A stretch of DNA of 64,000 bases, taken from assembly GCA_002070185.1 (NCBI GenBank), contig MWCT01000009.1:1-64000 (forward strand), in the 5' to 3' direction. This DNA comes from a candidate division BRC1 bacterium ADurb.Bin183 (GTDB taxonomy: Bacteria > Sumerlaeota > Sumerlaeia > MWCT01). The position numbers were made by a program, and so were the translations under genes. This document shows, one piece after another, positions 43,442 to 52,923 of the stretch (its first letter is position 1; each line of letters opens with the position of its first letter). The notes under the pieces are model-generated. The model was given only the letters and a program-made list of their open reading frames with translations. It did not search any database and was not told where the DNA came from.

Positions 43442-46400
43442 TTAATAAACCATCCAAAGATTTTTGTTAATTTCCATAACCAGGCGCAAACCTATATTAC
43501 TTGCTTTCTTCGTTTGCCCCATTTTCTGCCGATTTGCAGAGCGCAGCTGATAAAAATTATTTATCCAGCTTGCGCCGCGGATTGTTTTGGAAATCTCTGT
43601 TGTTACCCAAGGGCTGCCGTCATTGGGTGCGCCTGTGTAATCGTCATGCCAGCCGTCTTCGCACCACTCCCAGACATTGCCCAGGATATCATAAAGACCA
43701 AAGTTATTGGGGATTTTTTGCCCAACGGTATGAGTTATGTCTGCGCCATTGTCATTAAACCAGGCATAATTTTCATAATCCGTACCGACAAAATAGTAAT
43801 CCGAGGTTGTTCCAGCCCGGCAGGTATATTCCCATTCGGATTCGCTGGGCAGACGAAATTTGCCAACCTGCAGGTCATTCAATTTTGTGATAAAATCATG
43901 CGCGTCCAACCAAGAAACTTGCTCGACAGGATGGTTATTCCCTGTAAATTCGCTGGGATTGTTTCCCATAACTGCCTGCCATTGAGCCTGCGTCACTTCG
44001 TATTTCCCTACATAAAAACCGTAGTTAATATTAACAGTATGAACTGGTTTTTCACAGGCATCCCCATTGTCCGATCCCATCTGGAAAGAGCCAGCAGGAA
44101 TTTTAACCAGTTCCAAGGGAACATCTCCGGGAAGATTGATTGTCATACAAACTGGCGTAGGCGAAGGCGTTGGAGTTGGTGTGGGAGTTGGCGTTGGTGT
44201 CGGGGTTCTGGCGGGTAATTCTATTTTAACAACAATACCAGGCCATGTTGCGCATCCAAAATAGGCATACCCCCGCATTGTGTCAATGACAGCGGATTGA
44301 ATATTGCCCTCCCCTTGATTCAATCTTATTGAAGAAACTTTTTTAGGGGGATCATCGCCCATTCCCAAATCCACTTGGGTAATAGTTGCTGGCCATGCAT
44401 TGCTTGCAACATAAGCAAAGCGGTTGATGGGATCAATGACCGCAGCGCCAGGAGATGTTCCATCAACCTTGAGATCGAGCGCGCTAAGCCTCGTCGGAAG
44501 CGTATTACCTGAATAGAGGCGTGTCTTGACTATCGTGCGCGAGCCTTGAGTGATCCACCACGCATGCCCACTTTCAGGATCTATCATTGCGCCATTCCAG
44601 AGAGAATCTTCGCCGGATGCGAGCGTTATTGAGCCCAAATATGTTGGTAATACATCGTTCGCGCCAAGGTTAATCTTGATCACATGGGCGGGCAAAGCGC
44701 CAGAATTATCGACACGCGCCGTTCCGAAATAGGCGCATCCTGTAATTAAATCAATAACAGAACTGGATAAATTATACTCAAGATTACCTGTTGCAATACT
44801 CCCAATTCTAATAGGCAATTGTTCTCCAGCGGGTAATTTAATTTTTATAATACCATTGGAATTTGATCCGCCACCAAAATAAGCACATTTATTTATAGTG
44901 TCTATTACAGCTGTTCTTGTGGCTCCCTCATTTTTCTGAAGAACAAGCGTTCCCACTTTTCGAAGCGGTGCCGTTTCAGTTCCGAGGTGAAATTTGACGA
45001 TGTTGGTTGGATTTGTAAGTGTCCCAAAATATCCGTATCCCTGCTGCGCGTCCACCACCCCACATCGCAGGATACCACCATCCGAATCATCGAATGTTAA
45101 TGCACTCATGCGTTCTGGGGCTGCAGCACCATCGCCTAATTTAATTTTTATTACCTTTGCGGGATAGGTGTATGTACCAAAGAATGCCCAACCATGGGGA
45201 ACATCAATATCAGCAGAGGTCAATAAGTCCTCGCCCGAATTGAAAGTTACGGCATTAACACGGCGAAATTGCCCGCGAACAGGCGCAACAGTTCCTGCAC
45301 GGAGAATTCTCAATGAACCACGCCCTTCAGTTGTCACCAAATATCCATTCACCAGTCGGATGTGTTCCAAAAAATACATTGTTCCCAATATTTCTACAAG
45401 CCTGATTTGCGTAGGATTGGTTATATCAAACTTAAGGATTTTATTCTGATTGTTCCAACCATTTCCGGCGGCATAAACCATATTACCATCTGCAACTATC
45501 GAACCAAAGTCATTCTCAAATTTTCTATACGATCCAATTAATACCGGATTTAATGGATCTGAATTATCGAAAAGATAGTAGCCGCGTCGTGCTATTACAA
45601 CATGCATGTTTGTTCCGATGAGTAAAATTTCCGCTCTCCATGGTCCAGCCCATGAAGGAATGGGAGAATACTCGACGGGCAAAATGTATTGTTTTTTAAA
45701 AACAGGAGTTGAAAGATTTTCAATATCATATATCATAAGGTTTCCAGTATTTGTTATTAAATACATAAGATTGTTTTGAACAGTTACTGCCAATACTCCC
45801 CCTTCATCTGGAGTGAAATTAGATCGCAGAACTAATGTTTGCCCGCTATTTTGGGTCTCAAATAGATATACATTTCCCATACCTGAACTTACAGCGACCT
45901 TATTACCGAAAGCAGAGATTGACTCACGATAACGACCATCAATGTAATACTCGTATGTTTTAATCATATTGCTTGGATTGGCAATGTTCCATGCTTCCAC
46001 ATAACCCCATCCCGCTCTATAAAGAATATCACCAGAAATCGCGATATCCATACTACCGCGTCCTTGTAAGCGCTGAAGCAAGATGGGATTCTGTGGATTA
46101 GACATATCCACAGAAGCGAGCCCTTCAATGGCATCAAAAAAAGCCGTGGTCCCTTTAATAGCCAACCCATTTGAGCTTCCAAATCCGGGTGTCGGAGAAT
46201 AGGACGATAATCTGTTCAACGAACTTCCAGAGTGTTGTGTAATAAAAAGCCCCTGACATCTTGCCTCGAAAATAATATTACCTAAAGAAGCGTTCTGTAC
46301 GACCTCACCAGCTGGATAATCCCATTTCCACGCTTCCAAATACGGGTTGTGAGGATCTGTAAGTCTCCACGCCTCCAATCCGCCCCAATCCGAGGCAAAG

Positions 46401-47179
46401 AGGACTCCAGAACCAAGAGCAAGTGCTCTTCTGGAGTTGCCGATTTTTCCTTTGAGCACTGGAAGGGTCTTGTCCTGTATGTCCACAATAAGGATCCCAT
46501 CATGTTGCGCTACATAGGCTGTATTGCCATAAATAACCAAGGCATGATATAAACCCCATGCATTGGCTGTATGGTTAAGCCCTCCAATATAAACCGGATT
46601 GGCGGGATTGGCTAAATTGTAAATTTTTAGCGCTTGAGACCCAGAACTATCTACAACATATAAATAACCGTCATCGCCCGATATACTATTAAGATCAAAT
46701 CCGTAAAGTTGTGAAACAACTTTTGGCTGGAACTTGTCGCGAATATCTACAACTGCAACAGGTCCGTTAAATCCCACATAAGCATAATCATTTGATGGGC
46801 GTACCCACAGATTATTTGTCCATGAATCAAAAGGAATCACAGCGGTTACAAATGGGAGCGTAGGGTCCGATATGTCTATGATGCTGACTCCACCATGTTG
46901 TGTAGCGGAATAGGCGAAATTGCCAACCACTTGTAGACAATTTGGAATGGCGTCAATTTTCACATGTCCTTTAGGAACGGGCTGGTTTGGATTGGTGATG
47001 TCAAGGATTCGTATTTTGATGTCCTCATTAATGACAGCGATATTCCCACTTACTGCCACTGCTGAAATATTTTCCCCGTAATGCCCGACTTCGGTAAGCG
47101 GATCAACAGCATATCCTGTGAGGTTGAAAGAAATGATGAGAGTGAGCGTTAATAACATAATCAAAATATTCTGTTTCAT
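43442..47179 (-). CDS. Secreted beta-propeller/LVIVD-repeat protein with C-terminal FGE-sulfatase fold
   Basis: 1245 residues from the ATG at 47179 (AAAGGAG upstream). A Sec signal peptide is followed by ~600 residues of LVIVD-type repeats (IRILDITNPNQPV, VSIIDISDPTLPFV, LMIYDIENLSTPVF), which form a propeller, then ~330 residues of another repeat set (YFGTLTNPTNIVKFHLG-type). After a Pro-Thr linker comes an FGE/SUMF1-like domain (PAGSFQMGS, GKYEVTQAQWQAVMG, LPSESEWEYTCRAG, NVWEWCEDGW, RGASWINN). Near the end the sequence is SNIGLRLV, lacking the catalytic Cys pair, so it is likely a binding fold. Its AT-rich codons differ from neighbours and suggest acquisition. Confidence 0.85.
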   Translation of the reverse strand: MKQNILIMLLTLTLIISFNLTGYAVDPLTEVGHYGENISAVAVSGNIAVINEDIKIRILDITNPNQPVPKGHVKIDAIPNCLQVVGNFAYSATQHGGVSIIDISDPTLPFVTAVIPFDSWTNNLWVRPSNDYAYVGFNGPVAVVDIRDKFQPKVVSQLYGFDLNSISGDDGYLYVVDSSGSQALKIYNLANPANPVYIGGLNHTANAWGLYHALVIYGNTAYVAQHDGILIVDIQDKTLPVLKGKIGNSRRALALGSGVLFASDWGGLEAWRLTDPHNPYLEAWKWDYPAGEVVQNASLGNIIFEARCQGLFITQHSGSSLNRLSSYSPTPGFGSSNGLAIKGTTAFFDAIEGLASVDMSNPQNPILLQRLQGRGSMDIAISGDILYRAGWGYVEAWNIANPSNMIKTYEYYIDGRYRESISAFGNKVAVSSGMGNVYLFETQNSGQTLVLRSNFTPDEGGVLAVTVQNNLMYLITNTGNLMIYDIENLSTPVFKKQYILPVEYSPIPSWAGPWRAEILLIGTNMHVVIARRGYYLFDNSDPLNPVLIGSYRKFENDFGSIVADGNMVYAAGNGWNNQNKILKFDITNPTQIRLVEILGTMYFLEHIRLVNGYLVTTEGRGSLRILRAGTVAPVRGQFRRVNAVTFNSGEDLLTSADIDVPHGWAFFGTYTYPAKVIKIKLGDGAAAPERMSALTFDDSDGGILRCGVVDAQQGYGYFGTLTNPTNIVKFHLGTETAPLRKVGTLVLQKNEGATRTAVIDTINKCAYFGGGSNSNGIIKIKLPAGEQLPIRIGSIATGNLEYNLSSSVIDLITGCAYFGTARVDNSGALPAHVIKINLGANDVLPTYLGSITLASGEDSLWNGAMIDPESGHAWWITQGSRTIVKTRLYSGNTLPTRLSALDLKVDGTSPGAAVIDPINRFAYVASNAWPATITQVDLGMGDDPPKKVSSIRLNQGEGNIQSAVIDTMRGYAYFGCATWPGIVVKIELPARTPTPTPTPTPTPTPSPTPVCMTINLPGDVPLELVKIPAGSFQMGSDNGDACEKPVHTVNINYGFYVGKYEVTQAQWQAVMGNNPSEFTGNNHPVEQVSWLDAHDFITKLNDLQVGKFRLPSESEWEYTCRAGTTSDYYFVGTDYENYAWFNDNGADITHTVGQKIPNNFGLYDILGNVWEWCEDGWHDDYTGAPNDGSPWVTTEISKTIRGASWINNFYQLRSANRQKMGQTKKASNIGLRLVMEINKNLWMVY

Positions 47180-47269
47180 AATAATCACTCCTTTTAAAAA
47201 TTTTCATCTCTGTCTCAAAAGGACAATCTTTTTAATCATAATCAAAAATAAAAAAGCAATAAAAAAAGC

Positions 47270-47301
47270 CCAAATAAAAAACCGGCGCGGGGTGGCGCCG
47301 G
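47270..47301 (-). terminator. Rho-independent terminator of the zinc-ribbon gene
   Basis: On the minus strand CCGGCGC (47295-47301) pairs with GCGCCGG (47282-47288), followed by TTTTTTATTT. Lies downstream of the gene ending at 47327. Confidence 0.85.
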
Positions 47302-47326
47302 CGGGGAAAAGCGTTTATGCGTTTGG

Positions 47327-47983
47327 TTATTTTTCGGGGGAAATTTTGCTGCCGCAGTCGGGGCAGAACTTGGCGCCCGCGGCAAGTTTGGCGCCGCAGG
47401 TGGAACAAAATCCTATATCCTTGACCTTGGCGCCGCAGGAGGGGCAGAACTTCACGTTGCCCGGCAGCGGCTCGTTGCACTCGGGACATGTGGCGCGGAT
47501 GCCCTCGCGCCAATCTTTCTCGCTTAATTTTTTATCTTCTTCCGCCATCTTTGCGTGCGCCCAGATTTCCTCGACTGAGCGGCTGGATTGCGCGGCTGCC
47601 ATCTCTACGCCCAAATCCGGCGCGCATTCCTTGCAAAGCCCTTTTTTCATGTTCCAGCAATTTTTACGGCAGACCCATTTTGTGCAGCGCGGGCATTGGA
47701 TGAACTCCGGTTTTATTTCCTCCACAGCGGCGGCAAAGGCGTTGTCGTGCGCCTTTTCCCAAGATGCTGAATGAACGCGTTCGCTGACATCCGCCGCCTG
47801 ACCAAAGATGCCGCCCAGAATCGAACCAGCGGCGCCGATTAAGTCGGTCAAGGCGCCGGTTGCGGATGATTTGAATCGCGTGCGGAATCCCGACTGGCAC
47901 CGGTCGCAGTAGAATTCAAACTGAAATCCCTTTTGGGTGCAAAGGTCTTTGTAATTGTTGACAAACTCAATTTTGTCGCTCAT
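47327..47983 (-). CDS. Zinc-ribbon protein
   Basis: 218 residues; AAGGAGG lies seven bases before the ATG at 47983. Paired Cys knuckles: YCDRCQSGF, QCPRCTKWVCRKNCWNMKKGLCKEC, TCPECNEPLPGNVKFCPSCG, FCSTCGAKLAAGAKFCPDCG. The last two form a double zinc ribbon. A Gly-rich stretch (DLIGAAGSILGGIFGQAADV) may sit in or on the membrane. Proteins of this type are widespread in bacteria without assigned function. Confidence 0.75.
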   Translation of the reverse strand: MSDKIEFVNNYKDLCTQKGFQFEFYCDRCQSGFRTRFKSSATGALTDLIGAAGSILGGIFGQAADVSERVHSASWEKAHDNAFAAAVEEIKPEFIQCPRCTKWVCRKNCWNMKKGLCKECAPDLGVEMAAAQSSRSVEEIWAHAKMAEEDKKLSEKDWREGIRATCPECNEPLPGNVKFCPSCGAKVKDIGFCSTCGAKLAAGAKFCPDCGSKISPEK

Positions 47984-48028
47984 GAGCCGCCTCCTTGCGA
48001 TGCGGGTTGTCATAACGGTGGCATTGAT

Positions 48029-48526
48029 TTATCTGCCGTGCTTTTCCAGAACTCGTTTGCGCGTGTAAGGAATCAGCCCCCCTGCGTCAATAATCGCCTG
48101 ACGCGCCTTTGGGAGCGGCTGAATTTTGAATGTTTTGCCGGATGTTTTGTTGATGACATCTTCGCGGGTGATTTCCAATTCGTCGCCCTCGTTTGCCTCA
48201 ATCTCCGGGCAGATGATGGTGTTCAAACCGAGGTTGATGGCGTTCTGCAGGAAAATGCGCGCAAAGCCCTTCGCCACAACAGCAAGGTCGTATCCTTTGA
48301 GGCAGGAGGCGGCTTGTTCGCGCGAGGAGCCGCATCCGAAGTTGAGCCCTGCCACAATGGCGTCGCCGGGTGCGACCTCTTTTTTCTTTAAGCGGGCGTT
48401 GAATTCCGCATAATCCGCAAAGGCGTATTGCGGCGTTTCCGTCGGCAATACAGTTGCCATGAAACGTCCGGGGTAGATAATGTCTGTTGATATATCATTG
48501 CCTAATTTGAAAACGACTTTCGCCAT
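48029..48526 (-). CDS. Aconitase-family small subunit (LeuD/HacB-like)
   Basis: 165 residues. Signature NDISTDIIYPGRF and GLNFGCGSSREQAASCLKGY of the swivel-domain subunit of 3-isopropylmalate/homoaconitate-type dehydratases. The ATG at 48526 is chosen because upstream codons are shadow sequence of leuC. Forms a heterodimer with the protein encoded directly upstream. LeuD in leucine synthesis is the default; a 2-oxoglutarate-pathway or citramalate function is possible. Confidence 0.9.
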   Translation of the reverse strand: MAKVVFKLGNDISTDIIYPGRFMATVLPTETPQYAFADYAEFNARLKKKEVAPGDAIVAGLNFGCGSSREQAASCLKGYDLAVVAKGFARIFLQNAINLGLNTIICPEIEANEGDELEITREDVINKTSGKTFKIQPLPKARQAIIDAGGLIPYTRKRVLEKHGR

Positions 48527-48527
48527 C

Positions 48528-49820
48528 TTATTTGCCTCCTTTGGTTGGGTCGGTGATAACGCCGGTGAGAGCGCTTGCCGCCGCGGTGGCGGGCGAGCAT
48601 AGATAAACCTCGGCGTTGGGATTGCCCATGCGCCCTTTGAAATTTCGGTTCGTGGTGGAGAGGGCGATTTCGCCGTCGCCGAGCGCGCCCTGATGGACGC
48701 CAAGGCAGCAGCCGCAACCGGGGTTGACAATCACCGCGCCCATAAGCGACATCAAGGCGATGATTTTTTTCTTAAGCGCCTTTGCCAGAACGCGCGCCGA
48801 TGCGGGGAAAATCAACATGCGGACATCCTTTGAGATTTTTTTGCCGCGCAGGATTTTCGCCGCAATCTCCAAATCATCCAGACGCCCGTTTGTGCATGAG
48901 CCGATGACAATCTGGTTGATTTTTTTGCCAGCGAGTTCGCTTGCGGGTTTGACGTTGTCCACAGTGTGCGGGCAGGCTATCTGCGGGACGAGTTTTGATG
49001 CGTTTATTTCGATGACGCTGTCATAAACGGCGTCCTTATCGGGTTGCACAAGGGAAATGTCGTCCTTCACGCCGGCTTCCTCGCGCAGATAGCGCACCGT
49101 CTCATTGTCGGCGGGGACGATGCCGGATGTTGCTCCCGCCTCCACGCTCATGTTGCAGATGACAAGGCGTCCGGATGTGCTCATGTTATTAATGGCATCG
49201 CCGTGGAATTCAATCACCTTGAAGTTGGCGCCCTCGGCGGATATTTTCCCAATCAAGTGGAGAATCAAATCTTTTGGCGAGACATATTTTTTGAATTTGC
49301 CGGACACGACCACTTTGATGGTGGCGGGGACTTCGATATTAAGCGCGGAACCGAGCGCCCAAACGGAAGCCATCTCAGTTGCGCCGATGCCAAAGGCAAA
49401 AGCGCCGAGCGCGCCATGGCTGGTGGTGTGGCTGTCCGTGCCAACGACAACATCGCCCGGGCGGACGTATCCGTTTTCGGGGAGAATCTGGTGGCAGATG
49501 CCGCCCGTATCGCCGCGAATATCATGAAATTTGGAAATGCCCTGCGCCGCCACAAACTCGCGGATTTTTTTCTGGTTGGTCGCCGTTTTAGAACTCTCCG
49601 CAGGAACGCGATGGTCAAAGATAATCACGATTTTGGAAGGGTCGAAAACCCTCGCATCAATCCCCGTGTCTTTGTAAATGTCCTTGAACTGATTGATAAC
49701 CAACGCGGCGTTTTCGTGGGACATCGCCACATCAACCGCAGGCTCAACAACGTCGCCCGCTTTGAGACAGCATACGCCAGCCGCCCGGCTCAGTATCTTT
49801 TCCACAACCGTCATGCCCAT
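48528..49820 (-). CDS. Aconitase-family large subunit (LeuC/HacA-like)
   Basis: 430 residues from the ATG at 49820 (GAGGTTC upstream). The 4Fe-4S-binding dehydratase fold is shown by VVGTDSHTTSHGALGAFAFGIGATEMA, GSCTNGRLDDLEIAA and NPGCGCCLG (cluster cysteines). The length (430) is that of the LeuC2/HACN branch found in anaerobes and archaea, shorter than enterobacterial LeuC. Catalyses the hydration-dehydration step of 3-isopropylmalate or a homologue. Adjacent to its small subunit. Confidence 0.9.
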   Translation of the reverse strand: MGMTVVEKILSRAAGVCCLKAGDVVEPAVDVAMSHENAALVINQFKDIYKDTGIDARVFDPSKIVIIFDHRVPAESSKTATNQKKIREFVAAQGISKFHDIRGDTGGICHQILPENGYVRPGDVVVGTDSHTTSHGALGAFAFGIGATEMASVWALGSALNIEVPATIKVVVSGKFKKYVSPKDLILHLIGKISAEGANFKVIEFHGDAINNMSTSGRLVICNMSVEAGATSGIVPADNETVRYLREEAGVKDDISLVQPDKDAVYDSVIEINASKLVPQIACPHTVDNVKPASELAGKKINQIVIGSCTNGRLDDLEIAAKILRGKKISKDVRMLIFPASARVLAKALKKKIIALMSLMGAVIVNPGCGCCLGVHQGALGDGEIALSTTNRNFKGRMGNPNAEVYLCSPATAAASALTGVITDPTKGGK

Positions 49821-50173
49821 AAATTTGAACCTCGTCTTTAAATTTGCGCAAAACACAAATTCACTTCATAAATTTGCGCCGATGGTTATTTCAAGAAATT
49901 TCAAAGAAAAAAGATATCTTTTGATATCAAGAGGGATGTTTCTGTTGTGCCTTATATTAACAAAAAATTAACTTGACCTGCCATGAAAAGAACAAGAGAA
50001 ATTAATGTTTATTTGACAATATGAAAAAACTGTTATTTGAGAAAATTATAATTATTTAGCCATCAGATCCAGAAAGGTTTAGGGATTTGTTCGGCTAAAT
50101 CATTAGGAAAGGAGGGCGGGGGAAAATAGTTGTTACTATTTATTAATCTTAAGTTATGAAAAGGAGAAAAGTC
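49821..50173. other. Intergenic region, LeuC-like gene / Pro-Thr protein
   Basis: About 350 bp of AT-rich DNA without a gene. It contains a perfect 14-bp palindrome, AAAAGATATCTTTT (49909-49922), and two AATTTGCG(C) motifs (near 49841 and 49871) next to the LeuC start. No confident promoter assigned. Confidence 0.5.
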
Positions 50174-51004
50174 ATGAAAAGGGTTGTATTTGTTCTTGTT
50201 TTAATGCTTGCGGTTTCTGTGCAAGCTGCCAACCTGATTAACACAGGTTTTGAGAACGCCGATGGCTGGGCTGACCATGTTAGCGGTGTTTGGACACAGG
50301 TGGCGAATGATGGCACATGGAGCGCTAATGCCTATGCCAATACAGGCGCCACACACGGTGGATCTCGTAAAGTCGGTTTTAATCAAACAGGGCGTTATCT
50401 TTTTACTCCTTCTGTTAATAAGCCCGGAGTATTGACATTCTGGGCGACCATTTCATCTGCAACAGCCAACTGGACAGTCAATGTCGAGAAACGTATTAAC
50501 GGCGGCAGCTGGACAAACGTGTCTTCTTTAAGCGCTTCTGATATTCCATGGAATGGATCTGATGTTTTGAGTTATAAACAATTTACGGTGAATATCAATG
50601 ACAGCAGCAATAATGTTGAAATTCAATGGTATATGAGCGCACGATCTGCGGGAAGCTTCTATATAGACGATGTTGTATTGACCGACTATACTGCGTCTAC
50701 ACCAACCCCAACTCCCACACCTATTCCGCCAACTCCTACACCGACACCAACGCCGATTCCTCCAACTCCTACGCCAACTCCGACACCCATTCCTCCCACA
50801 CCAACACCGACACCTACGCCGATTCCTCCAACACCGACCCCGACGCCGACGCCCATTCCCCCAACCCCAACACCTACACCTACGCCGATTCCTCCAACGC
50901 CAACGCCAACTCCGACACCCGTTCCTCCAACACCAACGCCAACTCCCACGCCTACACCAACACCTTCATCCGGCGTTCGCGACTGGAAAATTTTGCTGAA
51001 CTAA
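50174..51004 (+). CDS. Secreted protein with a beta-sandwich domain and a 33-bp-period Pro-Thr repeat tail
   Basis: 276 residues from the ATG at 50174 (AAAGGAG upstream). A Sec signal peptide is followed by a ~150-residue beta-sandwich (LINTGFENADGWADHV... SFYIDDVVLTDYT) resembling carbohydrate-binding or MAM-like folds. Then a tail of PTPTPTPTPIP units, 11 residues each, about seven copies, and a short end SGVRDWKILLN. It is secreted; the tail may be a rigid spacer, glycosylation zone or wall-spanning stalk. The short end may be a recognition tag. Confidence 0.82.
   Translation: MKRVVFVLVLMLAVSVQAANLINTGFENADGWADHVSGVWTQVANDGTWSANAYANTGATHGGSRKVGFNQTGRYLFTPSVNKPGVLTFWATISSATANWTVNVEKRINGGSWTNVSSLSASDIPWNGSDVLSYKQFTVNINDSSNNVEIQWYMSARSAGSFYIDDVVLTDYTASTPTPTPTPIPPTPTPTPTPIPPTPTPTPTPIPPTPTPTPTPIPPTPTPTPTPIPPTPTPTPTPIPPTPTPTPTPVPPTPTPTPTPTPTPSSGVRDWKILLN
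50699..50974 (+). repeat. 33-bp tandem repeat coding for Pro-Thr spacer
   Basis: About seven 33-bp units encode PTPTPTPTPIP. The codons vary among copies, so the DNA is diverged while the protein stays regular. Confidence 0.9.
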
Positions 51005-51043
51005 GGGACGTTTTGGCATACAAATATCGTTAATTCTTTTGCC

Positions 51044-51078
51044 GCCCATCCGGTCTCAGCTGGATGGGCTTTTTTTTT
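51044..51078 (+). terminator. Rho-independent terminator of the Pro-Thr protein gene
   Basis: GCCCATCC (51044-51051) pairs with GGATGGGC (51062-51069) and nine T follow. Confidence 0.92.
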
Positions 51079-51243
51079 GACGCAGAAGCAAGTCAATCTC
51101 CATAGTTTTTGAGAATTCAAGTCTCTTTTGGGCTGCGCTTTTTGCTTGATTTTGATTTTCTACTGAAAGAGTTATTCAAAGTTTAATTGCGGTTTATGAT
51201 TTAAACCCAATAATTATTATAATTTTTTTAAAAGGATATGCTT

Positions 51244-52908
51244 ATGACAAAAGAGACCTCCGCCCTTGAAAAGGCGCGCGCATCTTATGCGCCCAAACTC
51301 CCCGGAATCCTCAAAAAAGGAATCCGCAACATCGCCGTCAAAAACGGAAAAGTGGCAAAACCTCCTGCCGATGCCGCCAAAATCAAAGAAATCTTTCCTC
51401 TAACCTTTGGCAGCGCGATTCTGAAATTAGCCAAAGGCGCAGGACCTGAAAATCTTCGAGCCATCAACCTCGGTGTTGTGCTCAGCGGCGGGCAGGCGCC
51501 CGGCGGGCACAATGTCATCACCGGTATCTTTGACGGCATCAAAGACGTTCATCCCGATAGCCGCCTTTATGGTTTCAAAGGCGGACCGAAGGGCATCTTT
51601 ACTGAAAAATATATCGAGCTGACTGCGGATTTCGTCAATCCATACCGCAACACCGGCGGATTTGATATGATCGGCAGCGGGCGGGACAAGATTGAAAAAC
51701 CCGAGCAGCTCGAAGCCTGCAAAAATGTCTGCCAAAAACTCGCGCTGGACGCCCTTGTGATTATCGGCGGCGACGACTCCAACACCAACGCTGCCGTCCT
51801 CGCCGAATATTTCGTCAAAGAAAACGTCCGCACCTGCGTCATCGGCGTCCCCAAGACGATTGACGGCGATTTGAAAAATGAAGTCATTGAGACATCATTC
51901 GGTTATGACACCGCTTCCAAAGTATATTCCGAGCTCATCGGCAACATCTGCCGCGATTCGAAAAGCGCAAAAAAATACTGGCACTTTATCAAACTCATGG
52001 GACGCAGCGCCAGCCACATCACGCTAGAATGCGCCCTGCAAACGCATCCCAACATCGTCATCATCGGCGAAGAGGTGAAAGCGAAGAATATGACGCTCCA
52101 GCAGATTGTGGAATCAATTGCAGAGGTGGTTAAAAAACGCTCGGAAGAGGGAAAAAACTTCGGCGTCTGCCTCGTGCCGGAGGGTCTCATTGAGTTTATT
52201 CCCGAGGTTCGCATCCTGATTTCTGAATTGAATAAAATTCTTGCGGACCACGCCGCCTATTTCAACACCATTAGAACCTTCACAGATCAGCAGGAGTTTA
52301 TCAATCAGAAACTTTCCAAAGATTCGAGCTATGTTTTCAGCAGCCTGCCGGCGCATATTCAGCAGGAGCTGCTTGCCGTTCGCGATTCGCACGGCAATCT
52401 TCAGGTCAGCCGCATCGAAACGGAAAAGCTGCTTATCGAGCAAGTGAGCGAAATGCTTGCGGAATGGAAGGTGGAAGGAAAATTCAAAGGGAAATTCAGC
52501 CCCTTGGCGCACTTCTTCGGTTATGAGGGACGCTGCGCGCCTCCCAGCAATTTCGACGCCGATTACACGTATGCGCTCGGGCGCACCGCAGTAGTTCTTG
52601 CCGCCTTTGGCAAAACAGGCTGCATCGTTGCCGTGCAGAATCTTTCCGCCCCTGCGGCAAAGTGGAAGGCGGGAGGCGTGCCCCTGACCTCTTTGATGAA
52701 TATCGAGGAGCGCAAAGGCAAACCGACGCCGGTTATCAAAAAGGCGTTGGTGCAGCTTGATGGCGCGCCGTTCAAAGCATTTGCGGCGCAACGGGAGCAA
52801 TGGACGCTTAACGATGACTATGTTTATCCGGGTCCCATCCAGTATTTTGGAAAAGCCGATGTGAGCGACGTTCCAACCAAAACGATTGTTCTCGAGCGCG
52901 CAAAGTAA
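51244..52908 (+). CDS. pfp: Diphosphate-fructose-6-phosphate 1-phosphotransferase
   Basis: 554 residues; the ATG at 51244 has AAGGATATGCT upstream with better spacing than the ATG at 51238. Long-type PPi-PFK (plant alpha/beta and spirochaete group): [53 protein letters not shown]. The GGDDS sequence, rather than GGDGS, indicates use of pyrophosphate. It makes glycolysis reversible and saves ATP, as in many fermentative anaerobes. Confidence 0.93.
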   Translation: MTKETSALEKARASYAPKLPGILKKGIRNIAVKNGKVAKPPADAAKIKEIFPLTFGSAILKLAKGAGPENLRAINLGVVLSGGQAPGGHNVITGIFDGIKDVHPDSRLYGFKGGPKGIFTEKYIELTADFVNPYRNTGGFDMIGSGRDKIEKPEQLEACKNVCQKLALDALVIIGGDDSNTNAAVLAEYFVKENVRTCVIGVPKTIDGDLKNEVIETSFGYDTASKVYSELIGNICRDSKSAKKYWHFIKLMGRSASHITLECALQTHPNIVIIGEEVKAKNMTLQQIVESIAEVVKKRSEEGKNFGVCLVPEGLIEFIPEVRILISELNKILADHAAYFNTIRTFTDQQEFINQKLSKDSSYVFSSLPAHIQQELLAVRDSHGNLQVSRIETEKLLIEQVSEMLAEWKVEGKFKGKFSPLAHFFGYEGRCAPPSNFDADYTYALGRTAVVLAAFGKTGCIVAVQNLSAPAAKWKAGGVPLTSLMNIEERKGKPTPVIKKALVQLDGAPFKAFAAQREQWTLNDDYVYPGPIQYFGKADVSDVPTKTIVLERAK

Positions 52909-52923
52909 ACCGATTGGTTTGCA

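Noticed and set aside
43442..43900. Active formylglycine-generating enzyme
   Set aside because: The catalytic Cys pair near the C-terminus is missing, so only the fold is claimed.
49841..49880. Extra sites of the TGCGCA activator motif upstream of the LeuC-like gene
   Set aside because: TTTGCGCAAA occurs, but there is no -24/-12 promoter and the surrounding sequence differs from the two T2SS sites.
50699..50974. CRISPR-like array
   Set aside because: The repeat is in-frame Pro-Thr coding sequence with no spacers.
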